A program made the translations under genes and the position numbers. The notes beneath the pieces were generated by a model, which saw only the letters and a program-made list of their open reading frames with translations, made no database searches and was not told the origin of the DNA. This document shows, piece after piece, positions 1 to 5,906 of a stretch of DNA of 5,906 bases (position 1 is the first letter of the stretch; every line of letters starts with the position of its first letter). Source of the stretch: an uncultured Allomuricauda sp. (GTDB taxonomy: Bacteria > Bacteroidota > Bacteroidia > Flavobacteriales > Flavobacteriaceae); contig CALDPL010000103.1 in the NCBI GenBank assembly GCA_937911965.1, positions 1-5,906 of the forward strand. The letters run 5' to 3'.

Positions 1-68
1 ATTCAGGAAAAGGCCCATAAGGGGAACCATCCCCAAAGGATTGCCCCTACCCATAAACCTCAAGGTAC
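1..68. other. left flank upstream of the methyltransferase, no clear gene
   Basis: Nothing here can be assigned. In the frame of the downstream methyltransferase there are stops at 18-20 and 54-56, so that gene cannot start further upstream than the GTG at 69. On the minus strand an open frame runs from an ATG at 54-52 to the window edge, about 18 codons, with two further in-frame ATGs at 30-28 and 18-16. A GAGG lies just before the first ATG. It could be the start of a divergent gene that leaves the window, but 18 codons are too few to judge. The stop at 18-20 could equally end a + strand gene. Confidence 0.2.
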
Positions 69-833
69 GTGTCCAAAGTGTTCAAATACATCCTCAACCT
101 GTTTCCCAGGCCCCTGCTCATCCGAATGAGCTATTGGGTCAGGCCTTTGGTGGCCCTGTTTCTCAGGGGAGACCGACACACCGACCCCATCGATGGAAGG
201 AGCTTTCGGCGTTTTCTGCCCTATGGATATGAAAACCCAAGGGAGAACGTTCTCTCCCCCTCCACCCTATCCTTGGAACGGCACCGACTATTATGGCTCT
301 ATCTCAAGGAAGGGACCAACTTCTTCAAAAAAACACAAAAGGCACTGCACTTCGCACCCGAACAGGCCTTTTACAAAAGGTTTCGGGAAATGCACGGCCT
401 GGATTACACCACCACCGATCTGAACTCCCCCTTGGCCGATGTAAAGGCCGATATCTGCGACCTTCCCTTTGCGGACGATAGTTTTGACATAATCCTCTGT
501 AACCACGTACTGGAACACATCCCCGACGACCGCAAGGCCATGAAAGAACTTTATCGTGTGATGAAACCCGGGGGATGGGGCATATTCCAAGTTCCCCAAG
601 ATCTTAAACGGGAACACACCTTTGAGGACGATACCATCACCAACAAAAAGGAACGGGCAAGAATCTTCGGCCAGTACGACCATGTGCGCATCTACGGAAG
701 GGATTACTTTGAAAGATTACGCTCCGTGGGCTTCAAAGTGGAAGAGGTCGACTACACCTCCAAACTATCCCCAGAGGAAATCGAAAAATATCGATTGGCC
801 AAGGGAGAGATTATTCCTTTGGTTAGGAAATGA
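69..833 (+). CDS. class I SAM-dependent methyltransferase (type 11 family)
   Basis: This 254-residue protein probably transfers a methyl group from S-adenosylmethionine to an unknown acceptor in the cytoplasm. The Rossmann-type methyltransferase core is visible. A divergent motif I (ALHFAPE, residues 92-98) stands where most relatives have a Gly-rich D-x-G-x-G. It is followed by DYTTTDL (112-118), ADICDLPF (127-134), the SFDIILCNHVLEHIPD stretch (138-153) and LYRVMKPGG (161-169). Upstream, residues 39-73 (DPIDG, then SPSTLSLERHR) align by pattern with the CPxCG...CPxCxSLERHR zinc ribbon of related methyltransferases, but all four cysteines are replaced. The start is taken as the GTG at 69: residues 1-19 resemble the N-termini I recall for flavobacterial relatives, an in-frame stop sits at 54-56, and AAGG lies 3 nt upstream. 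The ATG at 126 is an alternative. The gene is convergent with apbE and probably not part of the nqr operon. Substrate unknown. Confidence 0.88.
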   Translation: MSKVFKYILNLFPRPLLIRMSYWVRPLVALFLRGDRHTDPIDGRSFRRFLPYGYENPRENVLSPSTLSLERHRLLWLYLKEGTNFFKKTQKALHFAPEQAFYKRFREMHGLDYTTTDLNSPLADVKADICDLPFADDSFDIILCNHVLEHIPDDRKAMKELYRVMKPGGWGIFQVPQDLKREHTFEDDTITNKKERARIFGQYDHVRIYGRDYFERLRSVGFKVEEVDYTSKLSPEEIEKYRLAKGEIIPLVRK

Positions 834-1141
834 TATCTAGGTCAATTTGATGATTCTACTCAATTTTGGATTGAACATAAAAGCCTTATAAAGGAACAAA
901 ACCTAAGCAATCATAAAACCATAATTTGTTAATTCAATGGATGGAGAAATAAAAATTAGACGCTTCAAGTAAACAATGCTTATTCCACCCCTTAGACCCT
1001 ATTCAACCTGTACTGTACATACCACTACGACGAGTCTTGGCGAATTTTCGTTAATTTGTATATACTAAATTAAATACAATGATTGGTAGGGATTGGGGCA
1101 ATGGGGCACAGCAGTCCAAGAACAGACTACTTAAAACACGA
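834..1141. other. AT-rich convergent intergenic region
   Basis: This gap separates the 3' ends of the methyltransferase and apbE. It is much more AT-rich than the flanking genes: by hand count 901-960 has 15 G+C of 60. I found no RNA gene and no convincing terminator for either gene. Weak symmetric elements are TGTACTGTACA (1009-1019), CCTTATAAAGG (884-894) and a TTGTAT/ATACAA pair (1056-1061 and 1074-1079). None has a long stem followed by a T run. An open frame on the + strand starts at 1079 but runs into apbE antisense and is not credible. Confidence 0.6.
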
Positions 1142-2149
1142 TCACTCCCTGACCCGGGCCTTAAAACCGGGGGTCATGAACTCCAGGGTGGTGCCCTTCG
1201 GGTCCAAATAAATGATATAGGCCTCCAATTCCCCATGTTCTTCAAGGACCTTCTTGGAATCCTCCAGTTCCATGACCATAAAGCTTGTGGCAAAGGCATC
1301 GGCCAGGGCACAGGTATTGGCCAGTACCGAAACGGCCAATACATTTGAATCCTTGGTATATCCCGTCTTGGGGTCTATGGAGTGTACATATTTCTTCCCT
1401 GTTTCTTGATCCACCCTGAATTTTCTATAGTTTCCCGAAGTGGCCATGGCCTTATCCTCCAAAAGGATGATTTTCTTGAGTTCCCGTCCCTGATCGGCCT
1501 GTGGATCGTCAATGCCCACGGTCCAGGGATTGCCCGATATCGGATTGCTGCCCTTGGCCAAGATTTCCCCTCCCAATTCCACCAGGTAGTTTTCAATTCC
1601 CCTGGAATCCAAAAAAGCCCCGATACGGTCCACGGCATAACCCTTGGCCACGGCGTTGAAATCAAAACGAATTGCGGGATGGGACTTGCCAATGGTATGG
1701 TCCGGGTTCAAACGCACCTTTTCCCAACCCACATACTTCAATAAACTGTCCACCTTGAGGCTGTCGAGCTTCAATTGGGTTCCTGGACCAAAACCCCAAG
1801 CATCGGCCAAAACCCCCACAGTGGGGTCAAAATAGCCCTTGGAGGCCTCGTATACCGTATCGGAGATGGCAAAGACTTCCTGGAACATTAGGTCCACCAC
1901 TATGGTGGAGTCCCCATCGTTGATCTTTGAGATATCCGAATCGGGGATATAGGTGGACATGGAATGGTTCACGGCTTGAAAAGTGGAATCGATCTGCTTT
2001 TGAAAATCCAATTCCCTGTCAGAGATATAGGTGATGGCAAAGGTGGTGCCCAGGGCATTTCCGTGGTTTTGGTTCTTGACCCAGGGATTGTCCGAGCAAC
2101 TGCCCAAACCAACCAAAAGGCCGACCGCTATTGCGAGCTGTTTCATCAT
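1142..2149 (-). CDS. apbE: FAD:protein FMN transferase ApbE, predicted lipoprotein
   Basis: ApbE (EC 2.7.1.180) moves FMN from FAD onto a threonine hydroxyl of target proteins in a Mg2+-dependent reaction. Known targets include NqrB and NqrC, and nqrC is a few genes upstream. The 335-residue length is normal for the family. Residues 1-18 form a lipoprotein signal (MMKQ, a hydrophobic stretch, then LGSC with Cys18), so the enzyme is probably tethered to a membrane on the periplasmic side, where the FMN domain of NqrC also lies. Family motifs in order: GTTFAITY (34-41), a STYIPDSDISKIN stretch (65-77), FDPTVGVL (107-114), DFNAVAKGYAVD (163-174), GGEILAKG (193-200), ATSGNYRKF (236-244), HSIDPKTGY (256-264) and ALADAFATS (281-289). 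In the last motif Asp284 and Thr288 are the expected metal ligands. Start: two adjacent ATGs (2149-2147 and 2146-2144) overlap the stop of the upstream gene, so translation is probably coupled. Confidence 0.95.
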   Translation of the reverse strand: MMKQLAIAVGLLVGLGSCSDNPWVKNQNHGNALGTTFAITYISDRELDFQKQIDSTFQAVNHSMSTYIPDSDISKINDGDSTIVVDLMFQEVFAISDTVYEASKGYFDPTVGVLADAWGFGPGTQLKLDSLKVDSLLKYVGWEKVRLNPDHTIGKSHPAIRFDFNAVAKGYAVDRIGAFLDSRGIENYLVELGGEILAKGSNPISGNPWTVGIDDPQADQGRELKKIILLEDKAMATSGNYRKFRVDQETGKKYVHSIDPKTGYTKDSNVLAVSVLANTCALADAFATSFMVMELEDSKKVLEEHGELEAYIIYLDPKGTTLEFMTPGFKARVRE

Positions 2150-2157
2150 TTGACCTC
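2144..2157 (-). promoter_or_regulatory. ribosome binding site and coupled start of apbE
   Basis: On the minus strand this reads GAGGTCAAATGATG. GAGG (2157-2154) is 4 nt before the first ATG and 7 nt before the second. The stop codon of the upstream small gene (TGA, 2148-2146) overlaps both. The spacing favours the second ATG, which would make the protein one residue shorter. The overlap suggests that apbE is translated by ribosomes finishing the small gene. Confidence 0.65.
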
Positions 2158-2508
2158 AATCAATCCTTGGTAATCCACAATATACTCCTGGTCCAGTTCC
2201 ACGGGAAGTTCCCGGTCTGCGGCGTTGGAAAGCCCCACCCCGGCGTAGAAACACTTGGCATTGAACTTTTTGGCATGTTCCTTCACCTTCTGCATGAGTT
2301 TTTCGTCATAGTCCAAGGGATTCCGGGGAAAGGCCACCGGTCGCACCACTATGAAATGGAGGGCCTTCTCCTTTAAACAGACGTATTGGGGGTTCTTCCC
2401 CATGGTACTGTTGATGCCCATGAACTCAAATCCATCGGCCTCGAGTTCACGTCCCACCAAGTTCATGGCGAGGTTGTGCAGTTCTTGCTCTGTCAATTCC
2501 CTTCCCAT
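2146..2508 (-). CDS. small conserved protein of unknown function, nqr/apbE-associated
   Basis: I cannot assign a function. From the ATG at 2508 the product has 120 residues; a TTG two codons upstream (2514) would give 122. No Shine-Dalgarno precedes either start. The protein is soluble-looking, with no signal peptide or membrane segment. It opens with a helix-like stretch ending in LEADGFEFMG (residues 22-31 from the ATG), then PQYVCLKEKALHFIVVRP, two likely strands. A long charged helix with KLMQKVKEHAKKF (70-82) follows, then CFYAGVGLSNA and a C-terminal DQEYIVDYQGLIEVK. This order loosely recalls the PD-(D/E)XK nuclease fold, but the catalytic Asp and E-x-K are absent, so nuclease activity is not expected. 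As I recall, flavobacterial homologues are often labelled 'NADH-quinone reductase subunit F', but no 2Fe-2S, FAD or NAD motif is present and that name looks like transfer from the neighbouring gene. Its position between nqrF and apbE suggests an Nqr-related role. Confidence 0.8.
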   Translation of the reverse strand: MGRELTEQELHNLAMNLVGRELEADGFEFMGINSTMGKNPQYVCLKEKALHFIVVRPVAFPRNPLDYDEKLMQKVKEHAKKFNAKCFYAGVGLSNAADRELPVELDQEYIVDYQGLIEVK

Positions 2509-2516
2509 ATTCAACG

Positions 2517-2542
2517 AAAAAACCGATGCCTGGGCATCGGTT
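2517..2542 (-). terminator. Rho-independent terminator downstream of nqrF
   Basis: On the minus strand the stem AACCGATGCC pairs with GGCATCGGTT around a very short loop. It is 10 pairs if closed on 2 nt, more realistically 9 pairs with a 4-nt loop. It runs straight into a T tract (complement of the six A at 2517-2522). It starts 22 nt after the nqrF stop, the expected place for the end of the nqr transcript. Its 3' end is only 8 nt before the ATG of the next gene. The other strand also reads as a hairpin followed by GGTTTTT, so it could work in both directions, although no + strand gene leads into it. Confidence 0.82.
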
Positions 2543-2564
2543 GGTTTTTATGATCTTCCTCGGG

Positions 2565-3866
2565 TCAACCCCCAAAGTCATCAAATCTGATATTCTCCTC
2601 GGCTATCCCAAAATCAAGTCCCATTTTCTCAACGGAACTGTTCATGAGCGGGGGACCGCAGAAATAAAGTTCAATATCTTCCGGGGTTTCGTGGTGGTTC
2701 AAATAATTCTCGATCACCGCGTTGTGGATAAAGCCTACAAATCCATCTCCTTCCGGATCGTTTATATCCTTCTTCACCTTCCAATTGTCCTCTTCCAAAG
2801 GTTCCGAAAGGGCAATATAGAATTTGAAGTTCGGGAATTCCCGCTCCAAGGCCTTAAAGTGCTCGATATAGAACAACTCCCTTTTGGAACGCCCCCCATA
2901 CCAATAGGACACCTTTCTGTTGGTCTTCAATGTTTTGAACAGATGATATAGGTGGGAACGCATGGGCGCCATTCCGGCACCACCGCCAACATAGAGCATT
3001 TCAGCTTCGGATTCATTGATGAAGAACTCTCCAAAGGGTCCCGATATCACCACATCATCCCCTGGCTTAAGGCTGAAAATATAGGAAGAGGCAATACCTG
3101 GGTTCACATCCATCCAACCGTTTTTGGAGCGGTCCCATGGGGGCGTGGCAACCCTTACGTTCAACATGATCTCCCTTCCCTCTGCCGGGTAGGAGGCCAT
3201 GGAATAGGCTCGCTCAACGGTCTCCGGGTTCTTCATCACCAAGGGCCATAGATTGAACTTGTCCCATTCGGTTTGGAACTTGTCCGGGCTCTCGTGTTCA
3301 TCCGGGTGGGCCGTGATGTCGATGTCCGAATATTTTATTTCACAGGGGGGAATCTCGATCTGAATGTATCCTCCGGCCTTATAGTCCATTTCCTCCGGGA
3401 TTTCCACCACGAATTCTTTGATAAAGGAAGCCACATTATAGTTTCTAACAACCTTTGCATCCCATTTCTTGATGCCGAATATCTCTTCGGGAATACGGAT
3501 CTCCATATCCTGTTTCACCTTCACCTGGCAAGACAGACGGACTCCCGCTGCCAACTCCTTCTTGGAGAAGTGTGGGGTTTCCGTGGGCAGGGCCTCCCCC
3601 CCGCCGGAAATCACATGGCACTCACATTGAATGCAGGTCCCTCCCCCTCCACAGGCGGACGGTAAAAATATTTTCTTTGCTCCCAAGGTGGACAAGAGGG
3701 AATTCCCAGAGGACACCTCCAACTTCTTCTCCCCGTTGATGGTTATGGTCACCGGTCCGGAAGGGGACAATTTTTCCAGCAAAAGGGCCACCAACAACAA
3801 CAACAGGACCATAAAGGCCGCTATGGCGATGATGACTGTACCTCCTGTACTTACTGCTAGAATCAT
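2565..3866 (-). CDS. nqrF: Na+-translocating NADH:quinone reductase subunit F
   Basis: NqrF is the NADH-oxidising entry subunit of Na+-NQR (EC 7.2.1.1). It takes a hydride from NADH to FAD and passes single electrons to a 2Fe-2S centre, with its catalytic domain on the cytoplasmic side. The 433 residues show one N-terminal membrane helix (about 10-32), then a ferredoxin-like domain with cluster cysteines Cys72, Cys78, Cys81 ([11 protein letters not shown]) and Cys113 (RLSC). An FAD domain follows with RAYSMASYP (219-227) and GPFGEFF (276-282). The NADH domain has [12 protein letters not shown] (294-305) and YFCGPPLM (401-408), and the protein ends in the family-typical DDFGG. Compared with the Vibrio protein as I remember it (about 408 residues), extra residues lie around 185-200 and 363-374, probably lineage-specific loops. 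The start ATG lies 2 nt after the nqrE stop, with AAGG overlapping that stop region, so translation is likely coupled. A terminator follows. Confidence 0.97.
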   Translation of the reverse strand: MILAVSTGGTVIIAIAAFMVLLLLLVALLLEKLSPSGPVTITINGEKKLEVSSGNSLLSTLGAKKIFLPSACGGGGTCIQCECHVISGGGEALPTETPHFSKKELAAGVRLSCQVKVKQDMEIRIPEEIFGIKKWDAKVVRNYNVASFIKEFVVEIPEEMDYKAGGYIQIEIPPCEIKYSDIDITAHPDEHESPDKFQTEWDKFNLWPLVMKNPETVERAYSMASYPAEGREIMLNVRVATPPWDRSKNGWMDVNPGIASSYIFSLKPGDDVVISGPFGEFFINESEAEMLYVGGGAGMAPMRSHLYHLFKTLKTNRKVSYWYGGRSKRELFYIEHFKALEREFPNFKFYIALSEPLEEDNWKVKKDINDPEGDGFVGFIHNAVIENYLNHHETPEDIELYFCGPPLMNSSVEKMGLDFGIAEENIRFDDFGG

Positions 3867-3868
3867 CC

Positions 3869-4615
3869 TTATTTGTTTAAGACTTCGACTTCGTTATAGG
3901 AGACCGTTTGATCCCGGTCCTCCATTTCCTTTTCTTTCTTCTCGACATCCTTGGATTCAGCCGTGATGACGGCCGGTTCCTCTGGCGGTTCATTGTCCCC
4001 GGTGAGCATGCCCCCAAAACTTTGGAAGCCGATGCCCATCAAGCCGGTGATGATAAAGGCGATCCCAAGACCACGCAATGGGGCCGGAACCTGGGAATAC
4101 CTGATTTTCTCCCGAATGGCGGCAATGGCCAAAATGGCCAAGAACCATCCAATACCGGAACTGATTCCGTAATTCAGGGCCAATCCCAAGGTCGGGATGT
4201 CCCGGGTCTGCATAAAGAGGGAGGCACCCAAGATCGCACAGTTCACCGCGATCAAAGGGAGGAAAATCCCCAAAGAGTTGTACAGGGCAGGTGAGAACTT
4301 CTCCACAACGATCTCCACCAATTGCACCATGGTGGCAATGGTTGCAATAAAGAGGATGTAGGAGAGGAAACTCAGATCATATTCGGCGTATTCCTCGCCC
4401 AACCAGGCCAAAGCGCCCTCCTTCAACAAATATTGATCCAGAAGCCAGTTCAAGGGGACGGTCACCGCAAGGACAAAGATCACGGCGGCCCCAAGGCCCA
4501 CGGCGGTTGCCACCTTTTTCGATACGGCCAAATAGGAACACATTCCCAAAAAGACCGCAAATATCATATTGTCTATAAAAATCGACTTGAAAAAAAGTTC
4601 CAAATGCTCTATCAT
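3869..4615 (-). CDS. nqrE: Na+-translocating NADH:quinone reductase subunit E
   Basis: NqrE is an integral membrane subunit that pairs with NqrD. Two conserved cysteines from each subunit hold an Fe-S centre in the middle of the membrane, which carries electrons between NqrF and NqrC. Here they are Cys26 (FLGMCSYLA) and Cys126 (VNCAILG), each inside a hydrophobic segment. About six membrane segments can be seen, roughly residues 12-32, 36-58, 83-104, 110-134, 141-166 and 181-201. The core matches the usual length of about 200 residues. From about residue 205 there is an extra hydrophilic, highly charged tail of some 44 residues, starting [11 protein letters not shown], with a Lys/Glu-rich run at 222-233 and ending EVEVLNK. 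Vibrio NqrE lacks this tail. The start ATG is preceded by AAGGA (4623-4619), one of the better Shine-Dalgarno sequences in the window. nqrD ends 12 nt upstream. Confidence 0.96.
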   Translation of the reverse strand: MIEHLELFFKSIFIDNMIFAVFLGMCSYLAVSKKVATAVGLGAAVIFVLAVTVPLNWLLDQYLLKEGALAWLGEEYAEYDLSFLSYILFIATIATMVQLVEIVVEKFSPALYNSLGIFLPLIAVNCAILGASLFMQTRDIPTLGLALNYGISSGIGWFLAILAIAAIREKIRYSQVPAPLRGLGIAFIITGLMGIGFQSFGGMLTGDNEPPEEPAVITAESKDVEKKEKEMEDRDQTVSYNEVEVLNK

Positions 4616-4627
4616 GCTTCCTTGCTT

Positions 4628-5332
4628 TTATGCTTCTTCAACCAAAGTCCTGTTCCTGGATCGTTGCACCCAGATAATCACCCCGATAACGATCAGGGCC
4701 GCCGGGGGAATGATCATGAACCCGTTGTTCTCATACCCCAGGGCGTAAAGTCCCGTTTTGGCTACAGGATCCCCCAATACCTTGAAACCGAAAAGGGTCC
4801 CGGAACCCAAAAGTTCCCTGAAAAAGCCCACGATCACCAGGATGAGCCCATAGCCCGCGGAGTTTCCTATACCGTCCAAAAAGGACTTCCAGGGTCCATT
4901 GGCCAAGGCAAAGGCCTCAAACCTCCCCATGATGATACAGTTGGTAATAATAAGACCGACAAAGACAGAGAGTCTCTCGGAAATATCGGGCAAATAAGCT
5001 TTTAGTATTTCGTTTACCAAAATTACCAAAGCTGCAACCACTACGAGCTGTACGATAATACGGATCCGTGACGGAATAACGTTTCGCAAAGCAGAAATAA
5101 TAATATTTCCGAATATCATTACAAAAATTACCGATAGTGACATAACCACAGCTTGCTGTACCTGAACGGTAATTGCAAGCGCTGAACAAATGCCAAGAAC
5201 TTGAACGGTAATCGGGTTGTCATCATTTAGCGGATCAGTAATTAATCGTTTATTCTTAGCACTAAAAAGAGGTTCTCTGGGACCCGCGTCTTTAATTACC
5301 TCTTTATTCACTGTAGCAGTCTCTGTACTCAT
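4628..5332 (-). CDS. nqrD: Na+-translocating NADH:quinone reductase subunit D
   Basis: NqrD is the membrane partner of NqrE and supplies the other two cysteine ligands: Cys49 (VLGICSALA) and Cys132 (TNCIIMGRFEAFA). The 234-residue product has about six hydrophobic segments between residues 42 and 222, and a C-terminal VQRSRNRTLVEEA tail. The cysteines sit 20 residues later than in the Vibrio protein (29 and 112, from memory), so there is an N-terminal hydrophilic extension of about 20 residues. The start ATG overlaps the nqrC stop by 4 nt (ATGA), which suggests translational coupling. Codon use is odd. Codons 1-131 are AT-ending (no GCC among 10 Ala codons, 15 of 19 Ile codons ATT). Codons 132-234 follow the GC-ending style of nqrE and nqrF (6 of 9 Ala are GCC, 8 of 11 Ile are ATC). 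The reading frame and protein sequence are intact across the change. Confidence 0.96.
   Translation of the reverse strand: MSTETATVNKEVIKDAGPREPLFSAKNKRLITDPLNDDNPITVQVLGICSALAITVQVQQAVVMSLSVIFVMIFGNIIISALRNVIPSRIRIIVQLVVVAALVILVNEILKAYLPDISERLSVFVGLIITNCIIMGRFEAFALANGPWKSFLDGIGNSAGYGLILVIVGFFRELLGSGTLFGFKVLGDPVAKTGLYALGYENNGFMIIPPAALIVIGVIIWVQRSRNRTLVEEA
4925..4955. other. abrupt composition and codon-usage boundary inside nqrD
   Basis: To the left of here the coding sequence is GC-rich (for example 35 G+C of 60 at 4801-4860). To the right it is AT-rich up to the window end (19 of 60 at 5101-5160, 21 of 60 at 5701-5760). The codon switch is sharpest around the Cys132 codon at 4939-4937. No repeat or insertion marks the point. 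It may be a homologous recombination junction or an assembly join between two related genomes. The exact base cannot be fixed by eye. Confidence 0.7.
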
Positions 5333-5906
5333 ATTTTCTGAGATGTTTGCGTTCTGTTCTTTTCAAAATACTTGTCATAAATGCGGAATGTTCTTTCCAG
5401 CATTTCCTGAACTCCGTTACTGGTTATCGTTCCACCCGTAATACCATCTACGGCGTGAGGTGCATCATCTGGCGCACCACCTTTTTGTACATTTATTGAT
5501 ACCAGCTGCCCTTGTTCATTATAAATCGTTTTTCCGGCAAATTCACCTTCGAAAAAATATTCCGTAATCTCGGCACCCAGTCCCGGCGTTTCACCCTGAT
5601 GATCGAAAGTGGCTCCGTAAATGGTATTAAAATCACTTTCTAGTGCGACATACCCCCAAATAGGGCCCCAAAGGCCTTTACCTACCATAGGAATAACTAC
5701 TATTCTCTTCCCGTCTATATTGGCTACATACAAGGGAAAGTTCTTATTTTCATCTGCTAACTGACGATCCCTAAATTCTTTTTTAACGTCAACGTTAAAA
5801 GGTTCGTCCCTATCAGCGGGATCAATATTTCCCGTTCTTTCCTGCACTACCTCTCCTTCATAATTAAGAAGAATACGCTCAGTAATATATTCGTAAAAAT
5901 CACTTT
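5329..5906 (-). CDS. nqrC: Na+-translocating NADH:quinone reductase subunit C, partial (N-terminus beyond window)
   Basis: NqrC carries a covalently attached FMN in its periplasmic domain and passes electrons towards NqrB. The frame is open to the window edge; 191 complete codons are visible, and the missing part (roughly 60 residues) should include the N-terminal membrane anchor. Visible residues begin SDFYEYITERILLNYEGEV. FMN-binding-domain landmarks are GLWGPIWGYVALE (visible residues 77-89), GETPGLGAEI (104-113) and the flavinylation motif DGITGGTITS (153-162). The threonine that should be esterified to FMN is visible residue 159, codon 5430-5428. The motif has Gly-Gly-Thr where the proteobacterial form has Gly-Ala-Thr; I believe this is usual in Bacteroidota. 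No internal start is needed: a GTG at 5847 is only an internal Val codon. The stop overlaps the nqrD start. Codon use is AT-rich, matching the first half of nqrD and unlike the rest of the window. Confidence 0.95.
   Translation of the reverse strand, partial: SDFYEYITERILLNYEGEVVQERTGNIDPADRDEPFNVDVKKEFRDRQLADENKNFPLYVANIDGKRIVVIPMVGKGLWGPIWGYVALESDFNTIYGATFDHQGETPGLGAEITEYFFEGEFAGKTIYNEQGQLVSINVQKGGAPDDAPHAVDGITGGTITSNGVQEMLERTFRIYDKYFEKNRTQTSQKI

Noticed and set aside
291..683. 130-codon minus-strand open frame within the methyltransferase
   Set aside because: It lies antisense to a gene with clear methyltransferase motifs and its product resembles no family I know.
1009..1019. Palindrome TGTACTGTACA in the convergent intergenic region
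   Set aside because: Eleven bases of symmetry in an AT-rich gap can occur by chance; it is not next to a start, and no second copy was seen.
1056..1079. Inverted repeat TTGTAT/ATACAA as a terminator for apbE
   Set aside because: The stem is only six AT-rich pairs with a 12-nt loop and no T run follows, so it is not a credible terminator.
2526..3665. Several long + strand open frames opposite nqrF (2526-2951, 2952-3251, 3273-3665)
   Set aside because: They are antisense shadows of nqrF, whose cofactor motifs run through the whole region; GC-rich codon bias lengthens such frames.
4322..5005. 227-codon + strand open frame opposite nqrE and nqrD
   Set aside because: It is antisense to two well-supported membrane subunits, is rich in His, Gln and Gly as expected for an antisense translation, and spans the intergenic gap.
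5845..5847. GTG as the start of nqrC
   Set aside because: The frame continues upstream to the window edge with NqrC-like sequence, and the membrane anchor is still missing, so this is an internal Val codon.
1..5906. Defence system, mobile element or CRISPR array
   Set aside because: All sizeable credible open frames are accounted for by a methyltransferase, the nqr genes, apbE and one small protein; no transposase, integrase, repeat array or terminal repeats were seen. The methyltransferase has no DNA-recognition domain or restriction partner.

Overview
The window looks like a piece of a Bacteroidota chromosome, most likely marine Flavobacteriaceae. This is inferred from the type of Nqr proteins, from a small companion protein that I associate with flavobacterial nqr loci, and from starts that mostly lack a strong Shine-Dalgarno sequence. 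Genus cannot be set from the sequence alone.

Layout: one gene on the + strand at the left, a class I SAM-dependent methyltransferase (69-833), faces a leftward block across a 308-base AT-rich gap that appears non-coding. The leftward (minus) block, read from the right edge, is nqrC (partial, 5906-5329), nqrD (5332-4628), nqrE (4615-3869), nqrF (3866-2565), a small protein of unknown function (2508-2146) and apbE (2149-1142). The nqr genes are tightly packed: nqrC/nqrD overlap by 4 nt, nqrD/nqrE are 12 nt apart and nqrE/nqrF are 2 nt apart. The small gene and apbE overlap at an ATGATGA junction. nqrA, nqrB and the start of nqrC lie beyond the right edge.

Function: NqrC-F are subunits of the Na+-translocating NADH:quinone oxidoreductase. 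NqrF takes electrons from NADH through FAD and a 2Fe-2S centre. NqrD and NqrE carry the paired membrane cysteines that hold an Fe-S centre between them. NqrC carries a covalently bound FMN on a threonine. ApbE is the flavin transferase that attaches FMN to such threonines, so this cluster holds both an enzyme and one of its substrates.

Three points stand out. (1) GC content and codon use switch abruptly inside nqrD near position 4939, at a highly conserved cysteine motif. This suggests either a recombination junction or a chimeric assembly. (2) A strong hairpin followed by a T run lies between nqrF and the small gene and ends 8 nt before that gene's ATG. Expression of the small gene and apbE must therefore pass or avoid a terminator. 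(3) The small protein is uncharacterised, and its position predicts a role linked to Nqr. I saw no mobile element, CRISPR array, tRNA or rRNA.
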